Shown here in pieces: positions 9,624 through 19,016 of a stretch of 64,000 nt of DNA (position 1 is its first letter; each line of letters begins with the position of its first letter). Location: assembly GCF_001425865.1 (NCBI RefSeq), contig NZ_LMDS01000001.1:446507-510506 (forward strand), read 5' to 3'. The stretch is from Rhizobacter sp. Root404 (lineage in GTDB: Bacteria > Pseudomonadota > Gammaproteobacteria > Burkholderiales > Burkholderiaceae_C). Both the position numbers and the translations under genes were made by a program. The notes under the pieces are model-generated. The model was given only the letters and a program-made list of their open reading frames with translations, was not told the DNA's origin and ran no database searches.

Positions 9624-10679
9624 ATGAGCTTCGTCGACGACCTCGTGGTGCTGCGCCCGGAAGGGCTGTACTGTCCGCCGGGCGACTTCTACATCGACCC
9701 GTGGCGGCCGGTCGGGCGCGCGGTCATCACCCACGCCCATGCCGATCACGCCCGCATGGGGCACACGCGCTACCTCGCGGCCGCGCCGGGCGAGGGCGTG
9801 CTGCGCGCACGGCTCGGCGAGATCGACCTGCAGACGCTCGCCTATGGCGAAGCCGTCGACCACTTCGGCGTGCGCGTCTCGCTGCACCCGGCCGGCCACG
9901 TGCTCGGCTCGGCCCAGGTGCGGCTCGAGCACCGCGGGCGGGTGTGGGTCGCGTCGGGCGACTACTTCGTCGCCGGCGCGGATGACGATCCGGCCGAGGG
10001 CAACGCGACCTGCGCGCCGTTCGAGCCGGTGCGCTGCGACTGCTTCATCACCGAAAGCACCTTCGGCCTGCCGATCTACCGCTGGGCACCGCAGCGCGAG
10101 CTCTTTGCCGACATCGACCGCTGGTGGGCCGCCAATGCGGCGGCCGGCCGCCCCAGCCTGCTGATGGGCTACAGCTTCGGCAAGGCGCAGCGCATCCTGG
10201 CCGGCGTCGATCCGTCGATCGGGCCGATCGTCGTCCACGGGGCCGTGGACCCGCTGAATCGGGCCTACCGCGCCGCGGGCGTGGCGCTGCCGCCGACCCG
10301 GCTCGTCACCGAGGTGATCGACAAGAGCGAGCTCAGGCGCGCCCTGGTGATCGCGCCGCCGTCGGTGCAGAACTCGACCTGGGCACGCCGCTTCGGCGAC
10401 GCCAGCGACGCGTTCGCGAGCGGCTGGATGCAGCTGCGCGGCGCCCGCCGCCGGCGCGCGGTCGACCGCGGCTTCGTGCTCAGCGACCACGCCGACTGGC
10501 CCGGCTTGCAGCGCGCGATCGGCGCGACCGGCGCGCAGCGCGTCATCGTCACCCACGGCTACGAGAGCGTGATGGTGCGCTGGCTGACCGAGCAGGGCCT
10601 GGAAGCGGGCGCGTTCAGCACGGAGTACGGCGATGAGAAGGAGGAGGTGGCGGAATCGATGACCACCGTCGGCGCGTGA
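9624..10679 (+). CDS. Ligase-associated DNA exonuclease (metallo-beta-lactamase fold)
   Basis: 351-residue metallo-beta-lactamase/beta-CASP protein. The metal site HAHADHARMGH is near residue 37, HPAGHVLGSAQ near residue 91, and SGDYF (Asp ligand) near residue 112. The C-terminal beta-CASP part has FVLSDHADWPGL and VIVTHGYE. These match the exonuclease that accompanies an ATP-dependent ligase in the bacterial ligase-associated DNA damage response set. The ligase lies 0.8 kb downstream with one unrelated gene between. Nuclease polarity cannot be told from sequence. Confidence 0.88.
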   Translation: MSFVDDLVVLRPEGLYCPPGDFYIDPWRPVGRAVITHAHADHARMGHTRYLAAAPGEGVLRARLGEIDLQTLAYGEAVDHFGVRVSLHPAGHVLGSAQVRLEHRGRVWVASGDYFVAGADDDPAEGNATCAPFEPVRCDCFITESTFGLPIYRWAPQRELFADIDRWWAANAAAGRPSLLMGYSFGKAQRILAGVDPSIGPIVVHGAVDPLNRAYRAAGVALPPTRLVTEVIDKSELRRALVIAPPSVQNSTWARRFGDASDAFASGWMQLRGARRRRAVDRGFVLSDHADWPGLQRAIGATGAQRVIVTHGYESVMVRWLTEQGLEAGAFSTEYGDEKEEVAESMTTVGA

Positions 10680-10773
10680 TGGGCTGCATGACGTGCACCA
10701 CGTGCAGCGCGACGGCCACCTCCCTGGCCGGATGACAATCGACGCGCCCGTTCCACTTCCGATCGCCCATCGC

Positions 10774-11484
10774 ATGAACCCGTTGACCAGTTTTGACCGC
10801 ATCTACGTGATCAATCTCGCGTCCCGCAGCGACCGCCGGATCGAGATGCAGACCCAACTGGAGCGCGTCGGCTTGTCGCTCGATCGGGCGCCGGTGAGCC
10901 TCTTTCCGGCCCTGCGTCCCGCCTCGCCGGGCGATTTCCCGTCGATCGGCGCGCGCGGCTGCTTCGGCAGCCACCTGGGCGCCCTGAAGGCCGCGGCCGC
11001 CGAGGGTTGCGAGCGAATCCTGATCCTCGAGGACGACCTGGACTTCTCTCCCGCGGGTCTCGCCGCGATCGAGACCGCATTGCGCGCGTTGCAGGACCAG
11101 CCCTGGGGCATGTTCTACGGTGGCTACCGGCTTGACCGTGCGCTGCCGCTGGACGCGCCGATCCAGCAGGTGGCCCCGACGGACGTGATCGGCACCACCC
11201 ATTTCGTGGGCCTGTCCGCGCCGTGGATCGGCATTGCCGCGGAGTACCTCGAGGCGATGCTCGGCCGGCCCGCCGGCGACCCGCGCGGCGGCCCGATGCA
11301 CGTGGACGGTGCGTACAGCTGGCTGCGGGCCGCGCATCCGGAACTCCGGACCTGGGTCGCGACGCCCCAACTGGGCGACCAGCGCCCGTCCCGTACCGAC
11401 ATCCACGACCTGCGCTGGTACGACCGCTGGCCCGTCGTCCGTGACCTGGCGCAGGCAGCCCGGCGCCTGCGGCGTCGCCATTGA
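10774..11484 (+). CDS. Glycosyltransferase family 25 (LPS-biosynthesis-like)
   Basis: 236-residue cytoplasmic protein. The GT25 N-terminal signature DRIYVINLASRSDR is at residues 7-20. GCFGSHLGALKAA near residue 65 and the acidic LILEDDLDF near residue 85 are the nucleotide-sugar and metal site. Family members add galactose or similar sugars to LPS or glycans. The ATG at 10774 fits the family start; the frame opens 27 codons earlier without conserved sequence. It overlaps the ligase start by four bases (TTGA), so the two are probably co-translated, an odd pairing. No other LPS genes are close. Confidence 0.85.
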   Translation: MNPLTSFDRIYVINLASRSDRRIEMQTQLERVGLSLDRAPVSLFPALRPASPGDFPSIGARGCFGSHLGALKAAAAEGCERILILEDDLDFSPAGLAAIETALRALQDQPWGMFYGGYRLDRALPLDAPIQQVAPTDVIGTTHFVGLSAPWIGIAAEYLEAMLGRPAGDPRGGPMHVDGAYSWLRAAHPELRTWVATPQLGDQRPSRTDIHDLRWYDRWPVVRDLAQAARRLRRRH

Positions 11485-13193
11485 AAGCGTTCGCCCGCCT
11501 GTTCAACGACCTCGACGCGACCACCGCGACGAGTGCGAAGGTGGATGCGCTGCAGCGCTACTTCGCCACCACACCGCCGGCCGACGCGGCCTGGGCGGTC
11601 TACTTCCTGGCGGGTGGCAAGCCGCGCCAAGTGGTGCCCACGGCCTTGCTGCGTGCGCTGGCCTGCAAGCGCGCCGGCATCGAACCCTGGCTGTTCGAGG
11701 AGGCGTACCAGGCCGTCGGCGACCTGGCCGAGACCATCGCCCATGTGCTCCCGCCGCCGACCCATCCGAGCGACATCGGCCTGGCCGAATGGGTCGAGCA
11801 ACGCCTGCTGCCGCTGCGCGGCCTTGGGCCGATCGAGCAGGCCGAGCGCATCACGCGTTACTGGGACGAGCTCGACACGGCGGAGCGCTTCCTGCTGACC
11901 AAGCTGATCGGCGGCGGCTTCCGTGTCGGCGTGAGCAAGCTGCTGGTGCAGCGCGCACTCGCTGCCGTCGGCGGGCTCGATGCCAAGATCGTCGCGCAGC
12001 GGATGATGGGCTACACCGATGCGCGGCAGATGCCCGATCCGGCCCGCTACACGGCGTTGCTCGCGGCCGGTACCGGCGGTCCGGCCGATGCGGGTCAGCC
12101 GTATCCGTTCTTTCTCGCGCACCAGCTGGACGCGCCGCTGGACGGCTTCGACGCCAAGCTCGGTGCGCCGGCCGACTGGTTCGTCGAATGGAAATACGAC
12201 GGCATCCGCGCGCAGATCGTCAAGCGCGCCGGCCAGGTCTGGATCTGGTCGCGCGGGGAAGAACTCGTGACCGAGCGCTTCCCCGAGATCGCTGCCGTCG
12301 CCGCGCAACTGGCTGACGGCACTGTGCTCGACGGCGAAATCGTCGTCTGGAAGGACGATGCGCCCGCCACGTTCAACCTGCTGCAGCAACGCATCGGCCG
12401 CAAGACATTGACCAAGCGCGTGCTGGCCGACGCGCCCGCCGGTTTCATCGCCTACGACGTGCTCGAATGCGCCGGTGTCGACCAGCGTTCACAACCGCAG
12501 TCGGTGCGCCGCCCTTTGCTGGAGGCGGTGGTCGGCGCCATCGCCGGAATGCAGCTGTCGCCGCTCGAGACGCGCGCCACCTGGGCGGAGCTCGCGGCGC
12601 TGCGCGGATCGTCGCGCGAGCGCGGCGTCGAGGGGTTCATGCTCAAGCACCGCGCCGCCACCTACGGCACCGGCCGCACGAAGGCCGACGGCACCTGGTG
12701 GAAATGGAAGATCGATCCGCTCAGCGTCGATGCGGTGCTGATCTACGCGCAGGCCGGCCACGGCCGCCGCGCGAGCGTCTACACCGACTACACCTTCGCG
12801 GTCTGGAACCGCACGCCGGCGGACGCGGCCGAGGCGCAGGCGGTGATCGACGCGATCGCCGCGCGCGTGCCGGCGCAGGACGGCGCGCTGCAACTCGTCG
12901 CGTTCGCGAAGGCCTATTCGGGCCTGACCGACGAGGAGTTCAAGCGCGTCGACAAGGTGATCCGTGCCCACACGCTCGAGAAGTTCGGCCCGGTGCGCAG
13001 TGTCAAGCCGACGCTGGTGTTCGAGCTCGGCTTCGAGGGCATCAACCGCAGCGCGCGCCACAAGAGCGGCATTGCAGTGCGTTTTCCGCGCATGCTGCGC
13101 ATCCGCGACGACAAGCCACTGCACGAGGCCGATACCTTGCAGACGCTGGAGGCGCTGCTCGCCAGCGGCCCGGGGCGCTCAGCGCCGCAGTGA
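11481..13193 (+). CDS. ATP-dependent DNA ligase (ligase-associated DNA repair type)
   Basis: 570-residue single-chain ligase. The helical N-terminal domain (MKAFARLFNDLDATTATSAK) leads into motif I, EWKYDGIRAQ, with the AMP-accepting lysine at residue 238. Motif III-IV regions (TVLDGEIVVW, VEGFMLKHR) and the OB-fold motif WWKWKID follow. A SARHKSGIAVRFPR stretch sits near the C-terminus. The start codon is TTG, supported by the conserved MKAFARL N-terminus. No polymerase or primase domain is fused, so this is not a LigD. It ends 15 bases inside the convergent asparaginase gene. Confidence 0.93.
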   Translation: MKAFARLFNDLDATTATSAKVDALQRYFATTPPADAAWAVYFLAGGKPRQVVPTALLRALACKRAGIEPWLFEEAYQAVGDLAETIAHVLPPPTHPSDIGLAEWVEQRLLPLRGLGPIEQAERITRYWDELDTAERFLLTKLIGGGFRVGVSKLLVQRALAAVGGLDAKIVAQRMMGYTDARQMPDPARYTALLAAGTGGPADAGQPYPFFLAHQLDAPLDGFDAKLGAPADWFVEWKYDGIRAQIVKRAGQVWIWSRGEELVTERFPEIAAVAAQLADGTVLDGEIVVWKDDAPATFNLLQQRIGRKTLTKRVLADAPAGFIAYDVLECAGVDQRSQPQSVRRPLLEAVVGAIAGMQLSPLETRATWAELAALRGSSRERGVEGFMLKHRAATYGTGRTKADGTWWKWKIDPLSVDAVLIYAQAGHGRRASVYTDYTFAVWNRTPADAAEAQAVIDAIAARVPAQDGALQLVAFAKAYSGLTDEEFKRVDKVIRAHTLEKFGPVRSVKPTLVFELGFEGINRSARHKSGIAVRFPRMLRIRDDKPLHEADTLQTLEALLASGPGRSAPQ

Positions 13194-14216
13194 ACGCAGG
13201 ATCGGCGTCGCCACCAGACGTCCCACCTCGATGCCGTTCCAGTTCCGCATCTCGGCGTCGCTCAGGGACCGCATGAAGGTCGCGTCGCCGTCGTCGAGCG
13301 TCACGAACGCCTCGATCACCGCCGCCATCACGACCTCGGCGGCGCGCGCGTTGTTGCCGTCGTCGATCTTGATCGCAACACCGAGTCCGCGCTCCGGCAG
13401 TGCGGCGCAGAACACCCCTTCCGCGCCGACCTTGCAGAACACGCGCGCGCCGAGCCGCTCCATCACGCGCGTGTCGAAGCGCCCCTGGCCCGCGACCAGG
13501 TAGGGCGCGCTCGCCACCGCGCTGCGCAGCCGCCTGGCCGCGGCGGCGTGCCCGGCGTTCAGGCCGGTGCCGGTGCCGACGCGTGCGAAGGCGTGGGCCA
13601 GGTGCCGCAGCGGAATCGCGAACGTCGGGATCGAGCAGCCGTCGGTGCCTTGCGGCGTGTTCGACAGGTCGTAGCTGGTCGCCGCCTGCAGCGCTGCGGT
13701 GACTTCGCGCATGACCGGGTGCTCCGGCTTGAGGTAGCCCCGCACGAATTGCCGCAGATCGGGCTTGCCGCCGTGGAGCGCGCAGGCCAGGCACAGGAAA
13801 CCAGAATGCTTGCCCGAGCAGTTGTTGTTCAGTGCGTTCGGTTCACGACCTTGTGCGGCCAGCGTGCGCGCGGACGCCTCGTGGTACGGCCAGTGCGCAC
13901 CGCATTCCAGCGCGTTGGCGTCGAGACCGGCCTTCGCGAGCATGCGCGCGGCGGTCTGCGCGTGGATCTCCTCGCCGCCGTGCGAGGCGCACGCCAGCGC
14001 GAGTTCGTCGTCGCCCAGGCCGAGCTGGTCCGCCGCGCCGCTGGCGACGAGCGGCAGCGCCTGCAGCACCTTGACCGCCGAGCGCGGAAAGATCGGCCGC
14101 TCGATGTCGCCGAGGGACGCGACGACCGCGCCGTCGGCGTCGAGCACGGCGAGCGCGCCGCAGTGGGTGGATTCGATGGCGTTGCCGCGCAGGACGTCGA
14201 CGAGGATGGGGTTCAT
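13179..14216 (-). CDS. Asparaginase II family protein
   Basis: 345-residue protein opening MNPILVDVLRGNAIESTH, typical of the asparaginase II (PF06089) family found in Rhizobium and many beta- and alphaproteobacteria. Landmarks are RSAVKVLQALPL near residue 45, CASHGGEEIH near residue 76, NNNCSGKHSGFL near residue 129 and QGTDGCSIPTF near residue 188. The family is predicted to hydrolyse L-asparagine to aspartate and ammonia and is unrelated to E. coli AnsA/B. No signal peptide is seen, so it is probably cytoplasmic. The frame is open well upstream, but the ATG at 14214-14216 gives the family start. It converges on and overlaps the ligase end. Confidence 0.9.
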   Translation of the reverse strand: MNPILVDVLRGNAIESTHCGALAVLDADGAVVASLGDIERPIFPRSAVKVLQALPLVASGAADQLGLGDDELALACASHGGEEIHAQTAARMLAKAGLDANALECGAHWPYHEASARTLAAQGREPNALNNNCSGKHSGFLCLACALHGGKPDLRQFVRGYLKPEHPVMREVTAALQAATSYDLSNTPQGTDGCSIPTFAIPLRHLAHAFARVGTGTGLNAGHAAAARRLRSAVASAPYLVAGQGRFDTRVMERLGARVFCKVGAEGVFCAALPERGLGVAIKIDDGNNARAAEVVMAAVIEAFVTLDDGDATFMRSLSDAEMRNWNGIEVGRLVATPILRSLRR

Positions 14217-14279
14217 CGGCGCACTGTAGCGCGACCCTGTGCAGGCGCGGTTCGCGCGAGCCGGGCACACTGCGGCGTC

Positions 14280-15131
14280 ATGGGCGCATCCATTCGCTGG
14301 TTCCTGTCGATCGTGGTCGCAACGCTGCTCGGCGGCTGCGCGCATCCGTCCGCGAGCGATGCCGACGCATTGTCTGCGGCGGTTCGCTCGCGCCCGCTCG
14401 TGCTGCTCGGCGAGGTGCACGACAACCCGGCGCAGCATGCGTTGAGGGCGCGGGCGCTGCGCGACCTGCTGAACTCGGGGGCGCGACCGGCGTTGCTGAT
14501 GGAGCAGTTCGACCGCGAGCGCCAAGCGGACCTCGACCGGGCGCTTGCGCGTACCGACGCGACGCCCGAGTCCGTGATCGCCGCCGCCACGCCGGCGACC
14601 GCCGCGATGCAGGGCTGGTCCTGGCCCTTGTACCGGCCCTACATCGCGCTGGCCATCGCGTACCGACTGCCCCTCGTCGCCGCGAACGTCTCGCGGAACG
14701 ACGCGCGCCGCGTGCTGACGGACGGCCTGCCGGCACTCGGCTTCGAGCCGCGCGTGCCGCCGGATATCGATGCAGCCCAGGCGCGTGCGATCGTCGAGAG
14801 CCACTGCGGCATGATCGATGCGCCGCAGGCCGCGCGCATGGTCGGCGCGCAGGTGGCGCGCGACCAGTTCATGGCGCGGCTGCTGGAGTCCCATGCCGCG
14901 CGGGGTGCGGTGCTGATCGCCGGCAACGGCCATGTGCGGCGCGATGTCGGTGTGCCGCGCTGGCTGAGCACGGCGGCCCGCGCGCGCAGCATTTCGATCG
15001 GGCTGCTGGAACCGGGCGATCCCGCGACCTCGGCCTACGACGTCGTGATCACCACGCCGGCCACGCCGGACCGGCCCGACCCCTGCAATGGCCTGCGTGC
15101 AACGCGTCCGCCGCCGCCGGCAGCGCGTTGA
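14280..15131 (+). CDS. ChaN-like haem/iron-associated lipoprotein
   Basis: 283-residue predicted lipoprotein. The N-terminal hydrophobic stretch ends in the lipobox LLGGC (Cys near residue 20). The mature part has LVLLGEVHDNPAQH near residue 40 and GNGHVRRDVG near residue 217, both signatures of the ChaN / DUF399 'erythromycin esterase-like' iron-regulated family. Campylobacter ChaN binds haem. A direct role here is inferred only from family. It is divergent from the asparaginase gene (63 bases between starts) and convergent with the peptidase gene, four bases apart. Confidence 0.82.
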   Translation: MGASIRWFLSIVVATLLGGCAHPSASDADALSAAVRSRPLVLLGEVHDNPAQHALRARALRDLLNSGARPALLMEQFDRERQADLDRALARTDATPESVIAAATPATAAMQGWSWPLYRPYIALAIAYRLPLVAANVSRNDARRVLTDGLPALGFEPRVPPDIDAAQARAIVESHCGMIDAPQAARMVGAQVARDQFMARLLESHAARGAVLIAGNGHVRRDVGVPRWLSTAARARSISIGLLEPGDPATSAYDVVITTPATPDRPDPCNGLRATRPPPPAAR

Positions 15132-15135
15132 GCGC

Positions 15136-16635
15136 TCATCCCTTGACGAAGGCGCGCACTTCCTTGGCCATCCGCACCAGCGACGGCTGGTGGATGTACA
15201 TCATGTGCCCGGCCTCGAAGTAGCTGATCTGCACGCGTTCGCGCGCCCCGTCGCGCAGGCCGAGGTGGTTGATCGTGTAGTCGCCGGCGGCGTGCGGTGT
15301 GCCGAGGTCGTAGTAGCCGCTGGCCACGTAGAGGCGCAGGTGCGGGTTCGCCTGCATCGCCTTGCGCAGGCTGCTGCCGACGTTGACGTAGCGGTTCTCG
15401 AAGCCCTTCCAGCTCCACTTGTCCCACACCGGCGCGTGCACGACGTAGGGCGCATCGGCTTCGAACTTGAGCGTGTCGCGCAGCACGCGATTGATCCCGA
15501 CCGCGTAGGCGCCGAGCACCGCGTTCATGAACGGATCGACCTCCGGGTGCTCGCCGGCGTCGTCGCGGTCCTGTCCGATGAAGCGCGAGTCGAGCCTGCC
15601 GACCGTCTGGCCGCGGTGGCGCAGCAACTGCTTGAAGTAGCGGAACTCGCCGGGGCGCAGGTCGCACTGCCGCAGGTACTCGGCGCCGAGGCCGGTGAAG
15701 CGTGCGAGCTGGCTCACGATCCGGTCGCGTGCCGCGCCGGCCAGTCGGTCGCCCTGCATCAGCGCGGCGGTGTACTCGCCGAGCGCGAAGGCCTCGGCCG
15801 CGGCGATCACGTCCGCGAGCGCTTGCTTCTGCAGCTCGGGGACGAGCGCCTGGTGGAACCACGCGGTGGCCGCGTAGGTCGGCAGGAACAAGGCATACGG
15901 CAGCTCGTTGCCTTCGTCGAAGCTCAGCGTCTGCATGTCGATCGCCAGCGAGACCAGCATCACGCCGTTGAGGAAGATGTCGTGCTTGTCCTGCAGGTGC
16001 AGTGACAGGCCGGCCGCGCGCGTGGTGCCGTAGCTCTCGCCGATCAGGAACTTGGGGCTGCCCCAGCGGCCGTAGCGCGTCAGGTACAGGCGGATGAACT
16101 CGCCGACCGAATCCAGATCGCGCTGGTAGGCATGGAACTCGTTCGGCTTCTCGCCCTCGGCCATGCGCGAGTGGCCGGTGCCGACCGGGTCGATGAACAC
16201 GAGGTCGCTGTCGGTCAGCAGCGTGTGCTCGTTGTCGACCAGCGCGTACGGTGGCGGCGGCGCGTGACCGAATTCGTCGCAGGCCACGCGCTGCGGGCCG
16301 AGCAGCCCCAGGTGCAGCCACACGCTGCTCGAACCCGGGCCGCCGTTGAAGCTGAAAGTGACGGGTCGCGCCGAAAGATCGTCCGGCTTCTTCGTCTTCA
16401 GCGTGTAGGCGATGAAGAAGAAGCTGGCGGTGGCCTTGTCCGGCTTCGCGGGCTGGCCGTCCTTGGTGTCGTAGTTCGGGGTGTAGTCGCGCAGCACGAT
16501 GGTGCCGCAGGTGGCGGTGTACTCGAGCGTCTTCTTGCCCACCTGCAGCTTGTGCTCGGTGGTGACGAGCCGCTCCTTCGGCTCGGCCGGCGGCGTGGCG
16601 GGGGAAGGTGGTTTGCTGCTGTCGGCGTCGGCCAT
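15136..16635 (-). CDS. S10 family serine carboxypeptidase-like peptidase
   Basis: 499-residue alpha/beta hydrolase of the serine carboxypeptidase family. The oxyanion region [13 protein letters not shown] is near residue 92, [11 protein letters not shown] near residue 145, the nucleophile motif GESYGT near residue 198, an Asp-containing region at [12 protein letters not shown] near residue 432 and the catalytic His in [10 protein letters not shown] near residue 473. The N-terminal 25 residues are Pro/Ala/Lys-rich and contain no signal peptide or lipobox, which is unusual since S10 enzymes are generally secreted. Substrate unknown. Confidence 0.87.
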   Translation of the reverse strand: MADADSSKPPSPATPPAEPKERLVTTEHKLQVGKKTLEYTATCGTIVLRDYTPNYDTKDGQPAKPDKATASFFFIAYTLKTKKPDDLSARPVTFSFNGGPGSSSVWLHLGLLGPQRVACDEFGHAPPPPYALVDNEHTLLTDSDLVFIDPVGTGHSRMAEGEKPNEFHAYQRDLDSVGEFIRLYLTRYGRWGSPKFLIGESYGTTRAAGLSLHLQDKHDIFLNGVMLVSLAIDMQTLSFDEGNELPYALFLPTYAATAWFHQALVPELQKQALADVIAAAEAFALGEYTAALMQGDRLAGAARDRIVSQLARFTGLGAEYLRQCDLRPGEFRYFKQLLRHRGQTVGRLDSRFIGQDRDDAGEHPEVDPFMNAVLGAYAVGINRVLRDTLKFEADAPYVVHAPVWDKWSWKGFENRYVNVGSSLRKAMQANPHLRLYVASGYYDLGTPHAAGDYTINHLGLRDGARERVQISYFEAGHMMYIHQPSLVRMAKEVRAFVKG

Positions 16636-16661
16636 CGGGGTGCTCTCGTTAGAGTGGGGGC

Positions 16662-17483
16662 ATGGATGCGCATCGACTCTACCCGCTTGCCGGCATCGAT
16701 TTCACGAGCCGGCCGACGCCGGCCAAGCCGATCGTCGTCGCGCTCGGCCACCTGACGAACGGGGTGGTGCGCCTGGGCCGCATCGAGCGGCATGCCGATT
16801 TCGGCGGGTTCTCGGATTGGCTGCGCACGCCCGGGCCGTGGCTCGGCGTGTTCGATCTCCCTTTCGGCCTGCCGCGCGAACTGGTGGCATCGCTCGGTTG
16901 GCCGATGCAGTGGGCGCCGCTGATCGCGCACTACGCGGCGCTCTCGCACGACGAGATCCGCACGGCCTTCAAGGCCTTCTGCGACGCTCGCCCCGTCGGC
17001 GGCAAGTTCGCGCACCGTGCGTCGGACGGGCCGGCGGGGTCGTCGCCGTCGATGAAATGGGTCAACCCGCCGGTCGCGTTCATGCTGCACGCGGGCGTGC
17101 CGCTGCTGGTCGAGGCCGGCGTGCACCTGCCGGGATTGCACGCCGGCGACACCGACCGCATCGCCCTCGAAGGCTACCCCGGCCTGCTGGCGCGCGAACT
17201 CCTCGGCATGCGCTCGTACAAGAGCGACACGCGCGCCAAGCAGACTCCGGACCGCCTGATTGCGCGGATCGATGCCGTCGACGCCCTCGACCAGGGGCGC
17301 ACCCGCCTCGGCCTGCGGCTGCGCCTGTCCCACGCGCAGCGCGAGGAACTGATCGCCGATGCCAGCGGCGACCGGCTCGACGCCGTGTTCTGCCTGATGC
17401 AGGCCGCCTGGGCCAGCACGCGCCCGAACCACGGCCTGCCGCTCGCGATCGACCCGCTCGAAGGCTGGATCGTCAGCGCGTAG
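16662..17483 (+). CDS. DUF429 domain protein
   Basis: 273-residue soluble protein with the DUF429 opening ([14 protein letters not shown], near residue 9), [14 protein letters not shown] near residue 65, [14 protein letters not shown] near residue 168 and [14 protein letters not shown] near residue 238. The fold is predicted to be RNase H-like with acidic residues in those positions. The molecular function of the family is not established. It is divergent from the S10 peptidase gene with 26 bases between starts and 69 bases before the antiporter gene. Confidence 0.85.
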   Translation: MDAHRLYPLAGIDFTSRPTPAKPIVVALGHLTNGVVRLGRIERHADFGGFSDWLRTPGPWLGVFDLPFGLPRELVASLGWPMQWAPLIAHYAALSHDEIRTAFKAFCDARPVGGKFAHRASDGPAGSSPSMKWVNPPVAFMLHAGVPLLVEAGVHLPGLHAGDTDRIALEGYPGLLARELLGMRSYKSDTRAKQTPDRLIARIDAVDALDQGRTRLGLRLRLSHAQREELIADASGDRLDAVFCLMQAAWASTRPNHGLPLAIDPLEGWIVSA

Positions 17484-17552
17484 CGCGGCCGGCGCGCCGG
17501 CAGCGCATCGTCCGACACGGCGCCCGCCGGCGCTCTGCTAAGGTCACCCGCG

Positions 17553-19016
17553 ATGCATGCGTTCAACCTGCTCTTGCTGGCCGGCGGGCTGCTGGTGTTC
17601 ATCAGCCTGCTGGCCGGCGTCGCGTCGACCCGGCTCGGGCTGCCGTTCCTGCTCGTGTTCCTCATCGCCGGGATGCTGGTGGGAGTCGACGGGCCGGTGG
17701 GCCTGCGCTTCGCGAACGCACAGCTGGCCGCGTGGGTCGGCAACGCGGCGCTGGCGATGATCCTGCTCGAAGGCGGCATCAGCACGCGCATGGAGACCTT
17801 CCGCGCCGGGGTGCGACCGGCGCTCGCCCTGGCAACCGTCGGCGTCGCGCTGACGGCCGCCATGGTCGGCGCGGTCGCCATGGCCGTCATGAACATCGAC
17901 TGGCGTCACGGCCTGCTGCTCGGCGCCATCGTCGGTTCGACCGATGCCGCCGCGGTCTTCTCGCTGCTGCGCCAGCTGGGTGTCCGGCTGCGCGAACGGG
18001 TCTCGGCCACGCTGGAGCTCGAGTCCGGACTGAACGACCCGATGGCGGTGTTCCTGGTGCTCGCGTTGATCGCGACCCTGAAGACGGATGCCGGCTTCGG
18101 CGACATGGCGCTCCTGTTTGCGCGCCAGGCCGGTTTCGGCGCTGCGATCGGTCTCGGCGCAGGGGCGGCGGTGGCCTGGGTGCTCGGCAAGCTGCCGCTG
18201 AATGTCGAGCACGGCGGCGTGCTCTCGCTGATCGTGGTCTCGGCCGGGATGGCGGTGTTTGCGACCGCGGGCCTGGTCGAGGGTTCGGGCTTTCTCGCGA
18301 TCTACCTGTTCGGACTGCGGTTGCGCGCCCGGGCCGAGGCCGCATCGCACGCGGCGTCGTCCGCACTCGACGGCTTCGCGTGGGCCGCCCAGGCGACGAT
18401 GTTCCTGCTGCTGGGGCTGCTGGTCTCCCCGCACGACATGCTGCTGACGCTGGCGCCGACGCTGGCGATCGCCGCGGTGCTGATCTTCGTCGCCCGGCCG
18501 CTGGCGGTCTGGCTCTGTCTGTGGCCGCTGCGCTTCGGCCACCGCGAGCGGCTGTTCATCGGCTGGGTCGGGCTGCGCGGGGCGGTGCCGATCGTGCTCG
18601 CACTGTTCCCGCTGATCGAGAAGGTGCCCGACAGCTACCGCTTCTTCAACGTCGCGTTCGCGGTCGTGCTCGCATCGCTGCTGCTGCAGGGCACGACGCT
18701 CGGCTGGGTCGCGAACAGGCTCGGCGTCGTCGAGCCCCCCGAGACGCCGCCGCCCGGGCGCCGCGCAGTGCAGGGCCGGCTCACGCTCGATGCCGACCTG
18801 CCGCTCGCCGACGTGTTCGACTTCTTTCAGCTGCCGATGCCCGAGAGCGGCGGTGCGACGCTGCGCGACTGGCTGACCGACAACCTCGCGCGGGACCCGG
18901 CCGAGGGCGACGGGATCGATTGGCACGGCACGCATTTCCGGGTGATCGGTCTGCACGAGGGGCGAATTTCCCGGGTCGGGCTGGCGCTGGCGCAGAAGGC
19001 GAAAACGGTGCCGTGA
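17553..19016 (+). CDS. Potassium/proton antiporter, CPA1 family (CvrA/NhaP2-like)
   Basis: 487-residue inner-membrane antiporter with about 12 hydrophobic segments over residues 1-390. Transport-site landmarks are [12 protein letters not shown] near residue 128 (Asp) and [15 protein letters not shown] near residue 152 (Asp), plus [14 protein letters not shown] near residue 345. The last 90 residues form a CorC/HlyC-like associated domain (RGRLTLD..., [15 protein letters not shown]), as in the K+/H+ antiporter NhaP2/CvrA. The last codons overlap the helicase start (GTGA), so the two genes are probably co-translated. Ion specificity is inferred. Confidence 0.9.
   Translation: MHAFNLLLLAGGLLVFISLLAGVASTRLGLPFLLVFLIAGMLVGVDGPVGLRFANAQLAAWVGNAALAMILLEGGISTRMETFRAGVRPALALATVGVALTAAMVGAVAMAVMNIDWRHGLLLGAIVGSTDAAAVFSLLRQLGVRLRERVSATLELESGLNDPMAVFLVLALIATLKTDAGFGDMALLFARQAGFGAAIGLGAGAAVAWVLGKLPLNVEHGGVLSLIVVSAGMAVFATAGLVEGSGFLAIYLFGLRLRARAEAASHAASSALDGFAWAAQATMFLLLGLLVSPHDMLLTLAPTLAIAAVLIFVARPLAVWLCLWPLRFGHRERLFIGWVGLRGAVPIVLALFPLIEKVPDSYRFFNVAFAVVLASLLLQGTTLGWVANRLGVVEPPETPPPGRRAVQGRLTLDADLPLADVFDFFQLPMPESGGATLRDWLTDNLARDPAEGDGIDWHGTHFRVIGLHEGRISRVGLALAQKAKTVP

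Noticed and set aside
16499-19012. The helicase frame stays open for more than 800 codons upstream, through the peptidase, DUF429 and antiporter genes
   Set aside because: The upstream part is Arg/Ala/Pro-rich and matches no family, and it lies in other frames of well-recognised genes. The helicase has a normal GTG start at 19013.
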